Origin: Pseudomonadota bacterium
GTDB taxonomy: Bacteria; SAR324; XYD2-FULL-50-16; JAHJRI01
Direction of reading: 5' to 3'
Assembly: GCA_022360105.1 (NCBI GenBank)
Contig: JAKSDL010000420.1
Location: 1 to 49,455, forward strand
Length of the DNA stretch: 49,455 nucleotides
A program made the translations under genes and the position numbers. How positions within the stretch are numbered: the first letter of the stretch is position 1; each line of letters starts with the position of its first letter. Positions 8,747-17,971 of the stretch are shown in pieces. The notes beneath the pieces are model-generated. The model did no database searches, was not told the DNA's origin, and saw only the letters and a list, made by a program, of their open reading frames with translations.

Positions 8747-9697
8747 ATGGATCTCCGACAATTGAGAACTTTTAAGACGGTGGCTACCACCTTGAATTTC
8801 CATCGCGCCGCCGAGCTTCTTCATTATGCCCAGTCTACTATCTCCTCACAAATACGTGGGCTGGAAGAGGATTTTGGAATCCCACTGTTTGATCGACTGG
8901 GCAAGCACATCCGTCTCACCATGGCGGGTGAAACCCTGCTAAGATATGCGGAACGATTGCTGGATCTGGAGCAGGAAACACTGTCGGAGATGTCCGAAAT
9001 TCATGTTTCACAGGCCATGATTGCATTGAGGATTCCCCAAACCTTGTGTGAAAATTACCTGCCCGAAATCATAAGCCGATTTCAACGCTCCCACCCGACT
9101 GTGGGTCTGGATATTAGTACTTGCGCTTTTCACAATCTGCAGCGAGAACTAAAATCCGGTGTAATTGATCTGGCTTTTCTATATGCTGAGGATTTGCCTG
9201 CACCAGAGTTGATTTGCGAGAACCTTGGAGCTGAAGCCATTATTCTGGCTGTAAACAGGGAGCACGAACTGGCACGATACAGCGATTTTCAGCCTGCCGA
9301 TCTAAAAAACCAAACCCTAATGCTACCGAAACACGATTGTGCTTACAAAATGGAACTTGAACAGGTATTGGCTCAAGAAAAGATCCATCCGGTGACTATG
9401 ATGACCTTTAACAGCGTGACAGCCATCAAGGCCTGCCTGTTAAAAGGGATCGGCGTCGGCCTGCTACCCGAAAGAATGGTAGCAACGGAGCTAGCAGACG
9501 GTAGACTGAAAAGCCTACCGGTTCCCATTGAAGTTTCACAGGTGCCGATTCGAATGCTTCGACATCGCAATAAATGGTTATCTCCCACCGTCAAGGCCTT
9601 CATCCACGAAACCAGGACATTTTTCCGGAGCCTTTCCGGAGATCTCGAAGACCTTCAACATAACAAGGAAGTGTTGTCACAAAAGTCCGCAGACTAA
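8747..9697 (+). CDS. LysR-family transcriptional regulator
   Basis: The 316-residue protein opens with MDLRQLRTFKTVATTLNFHR and a helix-turn-helix (AAELLHYAQSTISSQIRGLEE), the standard LysR DNA-binding domain. A periplasmic-binding-protein-like effector domain follows (about 90-300; FNSVTAIKACLLKGIGVGLLP is a typical segment). LysR proteins generally control the divergently transcribed neighbour and themselves. Here that is the radical SAM gene, and possibly also the large biosynthetic cluster that begins 620 bp downstream in the same direction. The effector is unknown. Confidence 0.9.
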   Translation: MDLRQLRTFKTVATTLNFHRAAELLHYAQSTISSQIRGLEEDFGIPLFDRLGKHIRLTMAGETLLRYAERLLDLEQETLSEMSEIHVSQAMIALRIPQTLCENYLPEIISRFQRSHPTVGLDISTCAFHNLQRELKSGVIDLAFLYAEDLPAPELICENLGAEAIILAVNREHELARYSDFQPADLKNQTLMLPKHDCAYKMELEQVLAQEKIHPVTMMTFNSVTAIKACLLKGIGVGLLPERMVATELADGRLKSLPVPIEVSQVPIRMLRHRNKWLSPTVKAFIHETRTFFRSLSGDLEDLQHNKEVLSQKSAD

Positions 9698-10317
9698 ACT
9701 ACCACGCTTCCAAGACCAGTTTCATCCCTCAAACTAATAATCAACCTGCCAAAACGACCTGGAATTCTCGAATACTCCGCATTCATTTTTTGTGTTTGTG
9801 TTAACTTCATGCGTCCTTACATACAGGTTTTGACCGGTCGGGTCTAAAAACGGACTAAAAAATCAATAAATTTAGAATTTTTAGAAACGTTTTTTATATT
9901 TAAAGTTATCTTTTAAGTCAATAAAAACCTATTTGTAATGCCACGATAAAGCTTTACCGACCTTGATGCAGAAACTTTTTGATTTATTATTGCTAATTTT
10001 CAAATATTTTGCATTTTATAATTTAATAGCTTAATTACGATTATTTTTGACTATCAACTACAAATGAACAAAATAAATTACATCTGTTTTTAACGATTAT
10101 ATTTTTAATATAATAATATCAATTGATTAAATTTGATTCTGGAATGCAAAAAATTAATAAATCCGAAATTTTGAAAGTTTTCTTGACACCAAAGGAACGA
10201 TTTCTTATGTTCGGACATCGTAAATATTACATAAAGTTTATGGTTTGATTTTTATTTTTTTTAAGCATTGCTTCTCTAAATGTTTAAATAAATTTGCATT
10301 AATTACGGAGAAAAGGA
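9698..10317. other. AT-rich gene-free leader before the biosynthetic cluster
   Basis: This 620-bp stretch has no credible ORF and becomes strikingly AT-rich from about 9840 to 10310, with many A/T runs. Such DNA is often bent and bound by nucleoid proteins. It contains the promoter at 10183-10211 and a roughly 100-nt untranslated leader. I see no riboswitch fold or terminator in it. Confidence 0.6.
10183..10211 (+). promoter_or_regulatory. sigma70-type promoter for the biosynthetic cluster
   Basis: TTGACA (10183-10188, perfect -35) is followed after 17 bp by TATGTT (10206-10211, 4 of 6 for -10). It sits about 105 bp before the first gene, in AT-rich DNA and in the correct direction. Predicted start of transcription is near 10218. 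Confidence 0.6.
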
Positions 10318-11334
10318 ATGTATGTTTTGTCTGTTTTTTTAAACTATATCCATTTGGCTTCGGTATTTATTCTGGTAGGAACAGTTTTTTTTATTCGATT
10401 TATTTCCACCCCTTTAATGAGAATGCTTCAGCGAGAAGGTGACCAGCATGCCGATGGCATTTTGATTGATGCTGCGGTTCGTTTTATCAAGGCCGCATCG
10501 GTTATTTTTTTAATTATCATAGTAAATGGTTTTATTGTGATGATAATGGATGACAACTACCAGGGGTTTTTTTTAATAGATCGGAACGATCCCTGGCAGG
10601 TGTTTATGGCAATCAAGCATATTGTTTTTGTTTGTCTGTTAGCTAGTTTTGCTTGCTATGCATTAGTGGTGATTAAGAATAAGAAACTTTTAGATGCTGG
10701 AGAATCGACAAAATCCACTGGCAAACTGATGGATTTTTTAGGTTTGGTTAATTTTATCATCGTACTCATGATTGTTTTTTGTACTTCGGTGACAAACTAT
10801 CAATATGACTGGATGAAGGTAGTTTTTTATTTCTTTCATTTGTTGCTGATCAGCTGTTGGATTGGTGGTTTGTTTTTTGTAATATTCCTTGGATCTCCCA
10901 TCATCAAAGCCAGAGTGATAGCAAACCAAATGCCCTTGTTCGAAGGAGCTCATCATTTGCAGATGGGGGCAAGCCGCTTTATCAAGGTTCTTTGGGTTGC
11001 CTTGTTTGTATCTATTTTTACCGGATTTCCACTGCTGTTTATTGATGCTGCATACGACCGATTTTTTGAAGTTTTTACCGGTGTCAACCTGGTTATGCTT
11101 ATCAAACATATAGTTTTTCTAATCACAATTTTGGGGGCATTCGTTGTGACACCAACAATCGCAAGACTTCAGGTAGTTTTAAAAAAGACACAGCATGTTG
11201 CCCTGGAGCTGACGGATGAGATGAAAACAGAAATTACCAAAGAGCGAGACTTAATACTGACAGGCGCAAAATATGGTTTTTCGTGGCTGCAATTAGTATT
11301 GATCATTTCAGCTGTTTTGGATGTCATAAAGTAA
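10318..11334 (+). CDS. CopD-like integral membrane protein with two repeated 4-helix halves
   Basis: The 338-residue protein has about eight hydrophobic helices arranged as two similar halves: YIHLASVFILVGTVFF near residue 10 and FYFFHLLLISCWIGGLFF near residue 167, each later followed by an IKHIVF helix. This resembles the CopD/HemJ-like membrane fold, in which conserved helix histidines (here H12 and its counterpart near 172, and the two IKH histidines) may bind haem or metal. The function is not known. It has a good GGAG site before the ATG and is the first gene after the cluster promoter. Membership in the biosynthetic operon is inferred from direction and spacing (65 bp to the next gene). 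Confidence 0.6.
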   Translation: MYVLSVFLNYIHLASVFILVGTVFFIRFISTPLMRMLQREGDQHADGILIDAAVRFIKAASVIFLIIIVNGFIVMIMDDNYQGFFLIDRNDPWQVFMAIKHIVFVCLLASFACYALVVIKNKKLLDAGESTKSTGKLMDFLGLVNFIIVLMIVFCTSVTNYQYDWMKVVFYFFHLLLISCWIGGLFFVIFLGSPIIKARVIANQMPLFEGAHHLQMGASRFIKVLWVALFVSIFTGFPLLFIDAAYDRFFEVFTGVNLVMLIKHIVFLITILGAFVVTPTIARLQVVLKKTQHVALELTDEMKTEITKERDLILTGAKYGFSWLQLVLIISAVLDVIK

Positions 11335-11399
11335 ACTTGCCTTGTTAAAACATCTTTCACGAACGATTCAAATGCATCTTCAATATTACTGTCGGTGGC

Positions 11400-11918
11400 A
11401 TGAAGGATAAAGCAAATGTTGAATATCGTTTCACGATGAGAAATAAGATTAACGTGAGATTTCATGAAGTGGATGCGTATAAAATCGTTCATAATGTCCA
11501 TTATTTCAACTATTTCGATATAGGGCGCTTTGCTTTGGTAGATCGATTGTTTCGCAAAGAAGACGCAAAGGATGAATGCCCCTATTTGTTTCTGGTGCTG
11601 AGATCAGATTGTAAATTTGTATACCCTGCGCAAATGGCAGACACTTTGGTGGTTGAATCGACAATCTGTTATCAAACCACTCAACAAAACGCACGCCTGG
11701 GGATTACCCACTTTATTTTTAAAAAAGCCGGGAGTGTTAAAATTGCAGAAGGATCCAGTGTCTTGGGAATTTGCAATCAAAAATACCAATTGCTTTACCG
11801 ATTCCCTGTCGAGGTAAGGGAATATTTGCACTCACAAATTTGCCACTACACGGAAAATCCAATTCCCGACTTGAAGATTAAAAGATCTAAAGCGGTTGGA
11901 TTACCGAATAAGCGATGA
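11400..11918 (+). CDS. hot-dog fold acyl-CoA/ACP thioesterase (4HBT/YbgC-like)
   Basis: The 172-residue protein contains VRFHEVDAYKIVHNVHYFNY (19-38), equivalent to the YbgC/4-hydroxybenzoyl-CoA thioesterase motif with the catalytic Asp (D25) and following His (H31). It probably releases or edits the acyl chain made by the neighbouring type II synthase. A C-terminal tail of about 35 residues, rich in basic residues, goes beyond the usual family length. An in-frame ATG at 11439 is an alternative start, but GGTGG precedes the one chosen. It ends 16 bp before the KS-CLF gene. Confidence 0.8.
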   Translation: MKDKANVEYRFTMRNKINVRFHEVDAYKIVHNVHYFNYFDIGRFALVDRLFRKEDAKDECPYLFLVLRSDCKFVYPAQMADTLVVESTICYQTTQQNARLGITHFIFKKAGSVKIAEGSSVLGICNQKYQLLYRFPVEVREYLHSQICHYTENPIPDLKIKRSKAVGLPNKR

Positions 11919-11934
11919 GAATAGGAAACTAGAG

Positions 11935-14430
11935 ATGCAAAAACAGGTTGTTGTTTCAGGTATGGGAATTATTTGCGGCATTGGTAACAACAAAGCCGAG
12001 GTCATGGAGCGAATTAAGACCTGTAAATCTGGTATTCGCCAAATCGAAAAATTTGATGTGTCCATGTATGATAGCAAATTTGGCAGTGAGGTTAAGAACT
12101 ATGATGAATCGCAGTATTTTGACAGAAATATTCTTAAACATGTCAATCTTTGCTCACAATTCGGCTTAATATCCATTCGTGAAGCACTGGCTCAGTCAAA
12201 GCTTGACCTTTTGAATGTAGATCCTTATGAAGTTGGGATTTGCGTTGGCAGCTCCCATGGAGCTTTGGATGTTATCCATGATTTTTACAGGAAAATTCAT
12301 GCAGGAAACTTTCAGTCATTTGATGAAGCTTATTTATTCCGTAAGCTTCATGCATCAATTCTCAAGGTCATAGCTCATCAATTCCAGATCAATGGCGTGA
12401 TGTCTATGGTCTCCACTGCTTGTGCATCGGGAAACAACGCCATGGGTATGGCATTGGACTGGGTTCGGACTGGAAAAGCCAATTACGTTATTGTTGGTGG
12501 CTCGGATGTGTTAGACCAATCTCTTCATGCAGGGTTCTCGGCGCTCAAGGCTGTTTCGCCGCAATCATGTTCGCCATTTTCCGGGATCCCGGGGATAACC
12601 TTGGGGGAGGGTGCTGCTTTTTTTATAGTTGAAAATTGTGAAACAGCTATCAAAAGAGAGGCCCCTGTTTTAGCGGAAATCTTGGGATATGGACTGAGTG
12701 GTGATGCCTATCATGCAACATCTCCAGATCCGAAAGGCATCGGTGTTCAATTGGCTATGGATCGTGCCCTGAAGGATTCGGGGATTTCCAAAGAAGATGT
12801 GGAATACGTAAACGCTCATGGAACCGGCACAGATGGAAATGATTCAATGGAATCGAATGCCCATATGAGTTTTTTCGGTGACATCGCATCAAAAGTGCCA
12901 ACCAGTTCTACAAAATCCTTTTTTGGCCATGCCACTGGGGCCGCAGGCAGTCTGGAAACATGTGTCTCAATTTTATGCATGAATGAAGGGATATTGCCAC
13001 CCACCTTGAATTTTACAGAATCCAGATACAAACATCCCATAGATTACATTCCCAATGAGATCCGGCAAAAGCAAATCAGTGTCATGATGTGCAACAATTA
13101 CGGATTTGCCGGTAACAATTCAGTTACAGTTCTTAAACGTTTTCAAAAGCAAAGTCCTCCGATAAAAACAGGTCAAAGAAAAAGAAGAGTAGGTATAACG
13201 GGGATTGGCCTTGTCTCGCCTATTGCCATCGGATTTGAAGCTTTTGGCAAAGCACTCAAAGAAAAAACACACGCCATCAATAAAACTAATCGATTCGATA
13301 CCAAAGAGACTAATGGTGAACATGGCTGTTTTATTGAGAATTTCAAACCCAGTCGGTTCAATAAACAGATTAATGCCGACAGGCGTATGGATTTGGTTAG
13401 TCAATTCAGTACCGCGGCAGCCAGTCTATGTTTGGACGATGCCGGCATCCCAAAAAAGCGTAAGGTCAGAAAAGATATTGGGATCGTAATGTGCGTTTCC
13501 TCAGCCCCAAAGCAGGGGATTCATGAGCATTTAACAAAAATGATCACAAAAGGCCCCCAATATCCCAGTTCGATTTTTTTTCCTTATTCAACTCAAAACT
13601 CTGCATTGGGGCATGTCAGCATAACACTCGGTCTGATGGGAGCAACATCCAACCTTCATGTGGACGGTTGTTCAAGTCTAAATGGAATTATCTACGGCCA
13701 GTCAATGGTAGAGTCCGGCAGACAAGACAAACTCATTGTAGGTGGTGGTGATGAAGTATTTTGGTCCTATTTTGAAGAATTATCATTGTTAAGAGAACTT
13801 AATAATGATCAGAACCCCATTATTCCTTTCGGTAAGGATTCTTTCGGGTACCATCCCGGAGAAGGAGCTGCTTTTATGATGTTGGAACCGGTGGATGAAG
13901 CTGAAACAAATGATCGTAAGGTTTATGCTGAATTAGTCGGCTCTGGCATGACAATCGATTCCAATCAGGATATGCATTGCAACGATTCTTCCGGCAAGGG
14001 TTTAATCAAGGCAATTGAAATGGCCCTAAACGAAGCAGGAATCAACGCAAGGCAGATAGGGTGGATTTCTGGCACAGAAAGAGGCCTGGTAAATATCAAT
14101 AAGGCCGAGACCAAGGCTATCAACCATTATTGGAGTAGCCAACTGGAAGACATTTCCATAGTCAATACAATTCCTCTAATCGGTTGGATGGACTCTGTTT
14201 CCCCTGTTATGAATTTAGCCGCAATGATTTATAGTGCGCAAAACGGAGATTTGGTTCCTTGTTACGACGTTTCAAAAGAGGAGTCTTTTTTTTCCACCTC
14301 ATTGGGAAACAAACGGCCGGCTTTGGATAGAGAATACGGACTATGTCTTGGGATTGCCCGTGAAGGGTTCAACTACGCATTAATAATAAAACCCCGGTTA
14401 AACAGTCAGGTTGTGGCATTCAATACCTAA
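11935..14430 (+). CDS. fused beta-ketoacyl synthase - chain-length-factor-like protein (KS-CLF)
   Basis: The 831-residue protein has two thiolase-fold synthase units joined head to tail. Unit 1 (about 1-405) is FabF-like with the full triad C163 (STACASG), H295 (NAHGTGT) and H332 (SFFGHATGAAG), plus K327. Unit 2 (about 417-831) keeps a cysteine at the active-site position (C579, VDGCSSLNG) but has SGTERG where HGTGT should be and LIGWMDS where the GH loop should be. It therefore resembles a chain-length factor. In type II polyketide systems KS-alpha and CLF are separate subunits, so the covalent fusion is unusual. I chose ATG 11935, with AGGA 8 bases upstream, over a TTG 13 codons earlier. 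Confidence 0.88.
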   Translation: MQKQVVVSGMGIICGIGNNKAEVMERIKTCKSGIRQIEKFDVSMYDSKFGSEVKNYDESQYFDRNILKHVNLCSQFGLISIREALAQSKLDLLNVDPYEVGICVGSSHGALDVIHDFYRKIHAGNFQSFDEAYLFRKLHASILKVIAHQFQINGVMSMVSTACASGNNAMGMALDWVRTGKANYVIVGGSDVLDQSLHAGFSALKAVSPQSCSPFSGIPGITLGEGAAFFIVENCETAIKREAPVLAEILGYGLSGDAYHATSPDPKGIGVQLAMDRALKDSGISKEDVEYVNAHGTGTDGNDSMESNAHMSFFGDIASKVPTSSTKSFFGHATGAAGSLETCVSILCMNEGILPPTLNFTESRYKHPIDYIPNEIRQKQISVMMCNNYGFAGNNSVTVLKRFQKQSPPIKTGQRKRRVGITGIGLVSPIAIGFEAFGKALKEKTHAINKTNRFDTKETNGEHGCFIENFKPSRFNKQINADRRMDLVSQFSTAAASLCLDDAGIPKKRKVRKDIGIVMCVSSAPKQGIHEHLTKMITKGPQYPSSIFFPYSTQNSALGHVSITLGLMGATSNLHVDGCSSLNGIIYGQSMVESGRQDKLIVGGGDEVFWSYFEELSLLRELNNDQNPIIPFGKDSFGYHPGEGAAFMMLEPVDEAETNDRKVYAELVGSGMTIDSNQDMHCNDSSGKGLIKAIEMALNEAGINARQIGWISGTERGLVNINKAETKAINHYWSSQLEDISIVNTIPLIGWMDSVSPVMNLAAMIYSAQNGDLVPCYDVSKEESFFSTSLGNKRPALDREYGLCLGIAREGFNYALIIKPRLNSQVVAFNT

Positions 14431-14491
14431 TCATTAAGGAAACAAACGTTTGACGTAACAATACAACGAAAAAAACGGGAGATTTTAATTT

Positions 14492-15550
14492 ATGACCGGC
14501 GATAATTATTTTGAAAAGACTTTGGTTCATTCGATTCCCTCCCTGGAAAGACAATACCAGGCCGTCAGAGAAGGAATTGCCTTTAACGATTTGTCGGATG
14601 TCAGATTGTATGAAGTAACTGGAGACGAGACGATAGATTATCTGGACTTTGTACTTACGGGACCTGTAGGAAGGCTCCGTGAAGAAAATCTGTTACACAC
14701 CCTCTGCATCGATTTAGAAGGAAACATTATTTCAGATATTTATGTTGTTAACGTTGATGGAGAAAGAGGCTTTTTAATGGCTGACGGTGGCGATCTGGAA
14801 ACCCTGGACCAGTTTTTAAAGACACACCTCGCCAATTTTGAAGAAGTGAAGCTAAACGAAATCAACAGTTCATATAGTCTGTTCAGCCTGGATGGCCCCT
14901 ATTCGACCATACCTTTCGAAACAGTCTGCGGACCGGAAATTCTGGGATTGCGATACATGTCTTTTCTTACTCTGGAAGAAGATGAGAACACATTCGTGTT
15001 AAGAGCCGGTAAAACCGGCGAATATGGTTTTTGGGTATTGACTCCCAGGGAAAACAGTCAATCCCTAACAGAAAAGCTTTGGCATGAAGCTGAAAAGTCC
15101 GGTCATCCGATTGCTTCTTACGGTGAACAGACGAAAGAGCTGGTTAGAATGGAAAACAATTTTCTTAATATTGAAGCAGAAGGACGCTTTACCAGAAATC
15201 CTCTTGAATTAGGCTTGTTTTGGGCCTTTCAGATAGACAAGGAGATGGTTGCCGAGGAAGCTGTGGAAAATATGCTCAACTCCAAAATCGAAAAAAGCTT
15301 GGTCGGCTTCATCGTCGAATCCGGGGAAGTTCAGGAAGGAGATCGAGTTTTTTACAAAGAAAACGAAATAGGTGTCATCGTTGCCATCCAACACTCATTT
15401 GCTCTGGACAAACAAATCGGGAAGGCATTGCTAAACCCGGAATACAACTACACTGGGATGATATACAAGACCGCACGGGAACCGGTGCTTTTAAAAACGG
15501 TCAGTATGCCCTTTGTTTTTAATAAGAGTTTAACTGTTAAGAATTCTTGA
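14492..15550 (+). CDS. GcvT/YgfZ-family folate-binding aminomethyltransferase-like protein
   Basis: The 352-residue protein follows the GcvT fold. It has LYEVTGDETIDYLDFVLTG near 39-57, an LCIDLEGNIISDIYVV segment with the Asp corresponding to the T-protein catalytic/folate Asp (D82), and a C-terminal barrel region with SLVGFIVESGEVQEGDRV. True GcvT transfers the methylene of an aminomethyl-lipoyl group to tetrahydrofolate; no other glycine-cleavage genes are present. In this cluster it may use folate for a one-carbon transfer or demethylation, or act like YgfZ in Fe-S enzyme upkeep. A GGGAG site precedes the ATG. It overlaps no neighbour; fabG starts 15 bp after its stop. Confidence 0.8.
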   Translation: MTGDNYFEKTLVHSIPSLERQYQAVREGIAFNDLSDVRLYEVTGDETIDYLDFVLTGPVGRLREENLLHTLCIDLEGNIISDIYVVNVDGERGFLMADGGDLETLDQFLKTHLANFEEVKLNEINSSYSLFSLDGPYSTIPFETVCGPEILGLRYMSFLTLEEDENTFVLRAGKTGEYGFWVLTPRENSQSLTEKLWHEAEKSGHPIASYGEQTKELVRMENNFLNIEAEGRFTRNPLELGLFWAFQIDKEMVAEEAVENMLNSKIEKSLVGFIVESGEVQEGDRVFYKENEIGVIVAIQHSFALDKQIGKALLNPEYNYTGMIYKTAREPVLLKTVSMPFVFNKSLTVKNS

Positions 15551-15564
15551 TTCCCGGTGAAGTG

Positions 15565-16326
15565 ATGTTAAGATTGGACGGCAAAGTAGCTGTAATTACA
15601 GGAGGTTCCCGAGGTATCGGCAGGTCAATTGTTAAAGAATTTCTGATTCAGGGAGCGAAAGTTTATTTTAATTACAACAGCAAATCGCAAGTAGCTGATG
15701 AGCTGGTAAATTCGTTGCGCTCGGAAGGATTGGAAAATGTTCGGGCTCTTCAGTGTTCGGTTTCTAAATCAGACCAGATCAAGAAAATGATGATGGACAT
15801 TAAAAAAGAAGCCGGGCGAATAGATGTGTTGGTTTGCAATGCCGGCATCACCAGGGATAATTTCCTGATGATGATGTCTGACGATGAATGGGACAGTGTC
15901 ATTAAAACCAACCTTTATGGCGTTTTCAATGCAACCAAAGCTGTCAGCAGGATAATGGGAATCCAAAAAAGTGGAGTCATTATCAATGTTTCCTCTGTAG
16001 CTGCTATTCACGGGGCGCCTGGTCAGTCAAATTACTCAGCATCTAAAGGGGGTATTATAGCATTTACAAAAAGTACTGCTATCGAGCTAATCGACAGGGG
16101 TATTCGTGTTAACTGCGTTTTACCCGGTTTTATCGAAACCGAGATGACCTATAAGATCAGCTCTGACATCAGGAAGAACCTGGTTAAACAAATTCCCTGC
16201 GGTAGAATGGGAGAGCCTGAAGAAGTTGCTCACCTGGTGGCATATTTAGCTTCGGACCAGGCAGCTTATATTATAGGTCAAGCATTTGTGATAGACGGAG
16301 GTTTAACACATGGCGGAAATGGATAG
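15565..16326 (+). CDS. fabG: 3-oxoacyl-ACP reductase (FabG-like short-chain dehydrogenase)
   Basis: The 253-residue SDR has the NADP-binding motif TGGSRGIG (12-19), NAG (92-94) and the catalytic set N116, S144, Y157 and K161 (YSASK). It reduces the beta-ketoacyl-ACP made by the synthases. The ATG at 15565 starts MLRLDGKVAVITGG, the expected FabG N-terminus; a TTG six codons upstream is less likely. The last 17 bp overlap the start of the acyltransferase gene, which indicates translational coupling in the operon. Confidence 0.92.
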   Translation: MLRLDGKVAVITGGSRGIGRSIVKEFLIQGAKVYFNYNSKSQVADELVNSLRSEGLENVRALQCSVSKSDQIKKMMMDIKKEAGRIDVLVCNAGITRDNFLMMMSDDEWDSVIKTNLYGVFNATKAVSRIMGIQKSGVIINVSSVAAIHGAPGQSNYSASKGGIIAFTKSTAIELIDRGIRVNCVLPGFIETEMTYKISSDIRKNLVKQIPCGRMGEPEEVAHLVAYLASDQAAYIIGQAFVIDGGLTHGGNG

Positions 16327-17317
16327 AGGTGATCTGATTTATATGTTTCCCGGACAAGGTGCCCAGGAAAGAAAGATGTGCATGGATGTCCATAAAAAAT
16401 ATGAAAGAGCCAAACAGATTTGGGACATTGCAAGTGATATTTATGGAGATGATCTTGTAGATATCTGCAAAAACAGACCATTTAGAGAAATGCAGTTGAC
16501 GGATCGCGCCCAAATGCTGATCAATACCTGCAATATAGTGATGTACGAGTTGGCCAAAGCAGAAGGAGTAGTTCCGGATATCGTAATGGGGCATAGCGCA
16601 GGTGAATTATCTGCCCTGTACGCTGCTGATGCGGTTGGGCTGGAGGACATTCTATATCTTGTCAAATGTCGAGGCAAGTTCATGTATGAATCAGCTGCGA
16701 GTAGCTCCGGAAAAATGATAGCTGTAAAAAACCTGGATACCTTTAAGGTACAATCCAAAATTAATGAATGTCAGAGGTTTGGGACTATTTGTTTGGCAAA
16801 CCACAATTCCGCCAGTCAGTGCGTAGTCAGTGGAGATGTCGAAGTGGTTAAACAGTTTGAACAGGAGATATGCAATTATTCGGAATGCGAAATAATCGAT
16901 CTTAAGCAGCAGGGAGCATGGCATAGCCCACATATGGAAGAGGCAAAACTCCGTTTTCGCCAGGAGTTAAGCAAAATTCGGGTTTCAGCACCAAAAATTC
17001 CGATTATCCTGAATTATAGCGCCGATTTCGTTACCACAAGCAAAGAAATACGTTATCAATTGACCGAAATACTAACCTCGACGGTCAACTGGTACACCAG
17101 TTTAAAAAAGATTTATGACATTTATAAACCACTTGACTGCCCAGCACCAACTTTTGCTGAAATGGGACCAAACAAGATCCTAAGAGGATTGCTGAGAAAA
17201 AGTTTCCAGCACCTCGGCTTTGTTGACTATGAAATACTCAACGTCAACGATTCTTTATCTTTAGAGCGAATGATCAATAAGATGACAAAAAAACAAAGGA
17301 CTTCGATAGCCGTATAA
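16310..17317 (+). CDS. fabD: malonyl-CoA:ACP acyltransferase (FabD-like)
   Basis: The 335-residue acyltransferase has the FPGQGAQ N-terminal motif (13-19), the nucleophile elbow GHSAGE with S96, the carboxylate-binding Arg R121 (VKCRGKFM) and the catalytic His H205 (GAWHSPHM). It loads malonyl units onto the ACP. A GGAGG site inside the end of fabG drives it. The C-terminal extension of about 25 residues is basic. A dedicated FabD in the cluster suggests that this synthase is supplied separately from housekeeping fatty-acid synthesis. Confidence 0.9.
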   Translation: MAEMDRGDLIYMFPGQGAQERKMCMDVHKKYERAKQIWDIASDIYGDDLVDICKNRPFREMQLTDRAQMLINTCNIVMYELAKAEGVVPDIVMGHSAGELSALYAADAVGLEDILYLVKCRGKFMYESAASSSGKMIAVKNLDTFKVQSKINECQRFGTICLANHNSASQCVVSGDVEVVKQFEQEICNYSECEIIDLKQQGAWHSPHMEEAKLRFRQELSKIRVSAPKIPIILNYSADFVTTSKEIRYQLTEILTSTVNWYTSLKKIYDIYKPLDCPAPTFAEMGPNKILRGLLRKSFQHLGFVDYEILNVNDSLSLERMINKMTKKQRTSIAV

Positions 17318-17360
17318 ACAGGCTGAAAATTAAGGGAATGTTGGGCCGGGGGGAAGGAAC

Positions 17361-17846
17361 ATGGACTATCTACACGACATCAATTTCATATTGCAGCATC
17401 TTCCGCAAAACTATCCGTTTTGTCTAGTTGACAGAATATTGGATTACACCCCCCAACGAAGCATTGTGTGTCTCAAAAACGTTACTGTAAATGAAGAGTA
17501 TTTCGTAGGTCACTTCCCCGGTCAGAAAATCATGCCTGGTGTTTTGATTGGGGAAGCCCTGGCACAAAGCTGTGCGCTTTTGGGAATTTTAGACCTGAAA
17601 GCGGATGGAAAGTCAGAATTGGAGACTGATTCTTCTGATTTTACCGGAAAAGAAGTAGCATATTTGGCTGCTGTGAATCTTAAATTCATGAATCCGGTGA
17701 TACCCGGGGATCAATTAATCCTTAAATCGCATCCTTTGAGAAGTATGGATCAATTAAGGGCATTTGAGGTGGAAGCCCTGGTAAACAAAGCAACTGTTTG
17801 TAAAGGAACCATAAAGACAACCGTTCGTAAAGGAGCTGCCATTTAG
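17361..17846 (+). CDS. fabZ: 3-hydroxyacyl-ACP dehydratase (FabZ-like)
   Basis: The 161-residue hot-dog dehydratase has LPQNYPFCLVDRI (14-26) and the active-site block GHFPGQKIMPGVLIGEALAQ with H51 and E65, the catalytic pair of FabZ. An acidic insertion (about 80-95) follows the central helix. It dehydrates beta-hydroxyacyl-ACP to the trans-2-enoyl form. With no enoyl reductase in the cluster, double bonds should remain in the product. A strong GGAAGGA site precedes the ATG. Compare the degenerate homologue at 27393. Confidence 0.92.
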   Translation: MDYLHDINFILQHLPQNYPFCLVDRILDYTPQRSIVCLKNVTVNEEYFVGHFPGQKIMPGVLIGEALAQSCALLGILDLKADGKSELETDSSDFTGKEVAYLAAVNLKFMNPVIPGDQLILKSHPLRSMDQLRAFEVEALVNKATVCKGTIKTTVRKGAAI

Positions 17847-17971
17847 ACAGAAGAGACTCGACTCAATTTACTGCTCAAGGCATGCAAACGGGCAGCAGGC
17901 TGGATTTTCTCAGTTTGAGTGAGAAACGCTTCGTGTTATTCAATCAACTTTTAAACGTACAGGATGCCACT

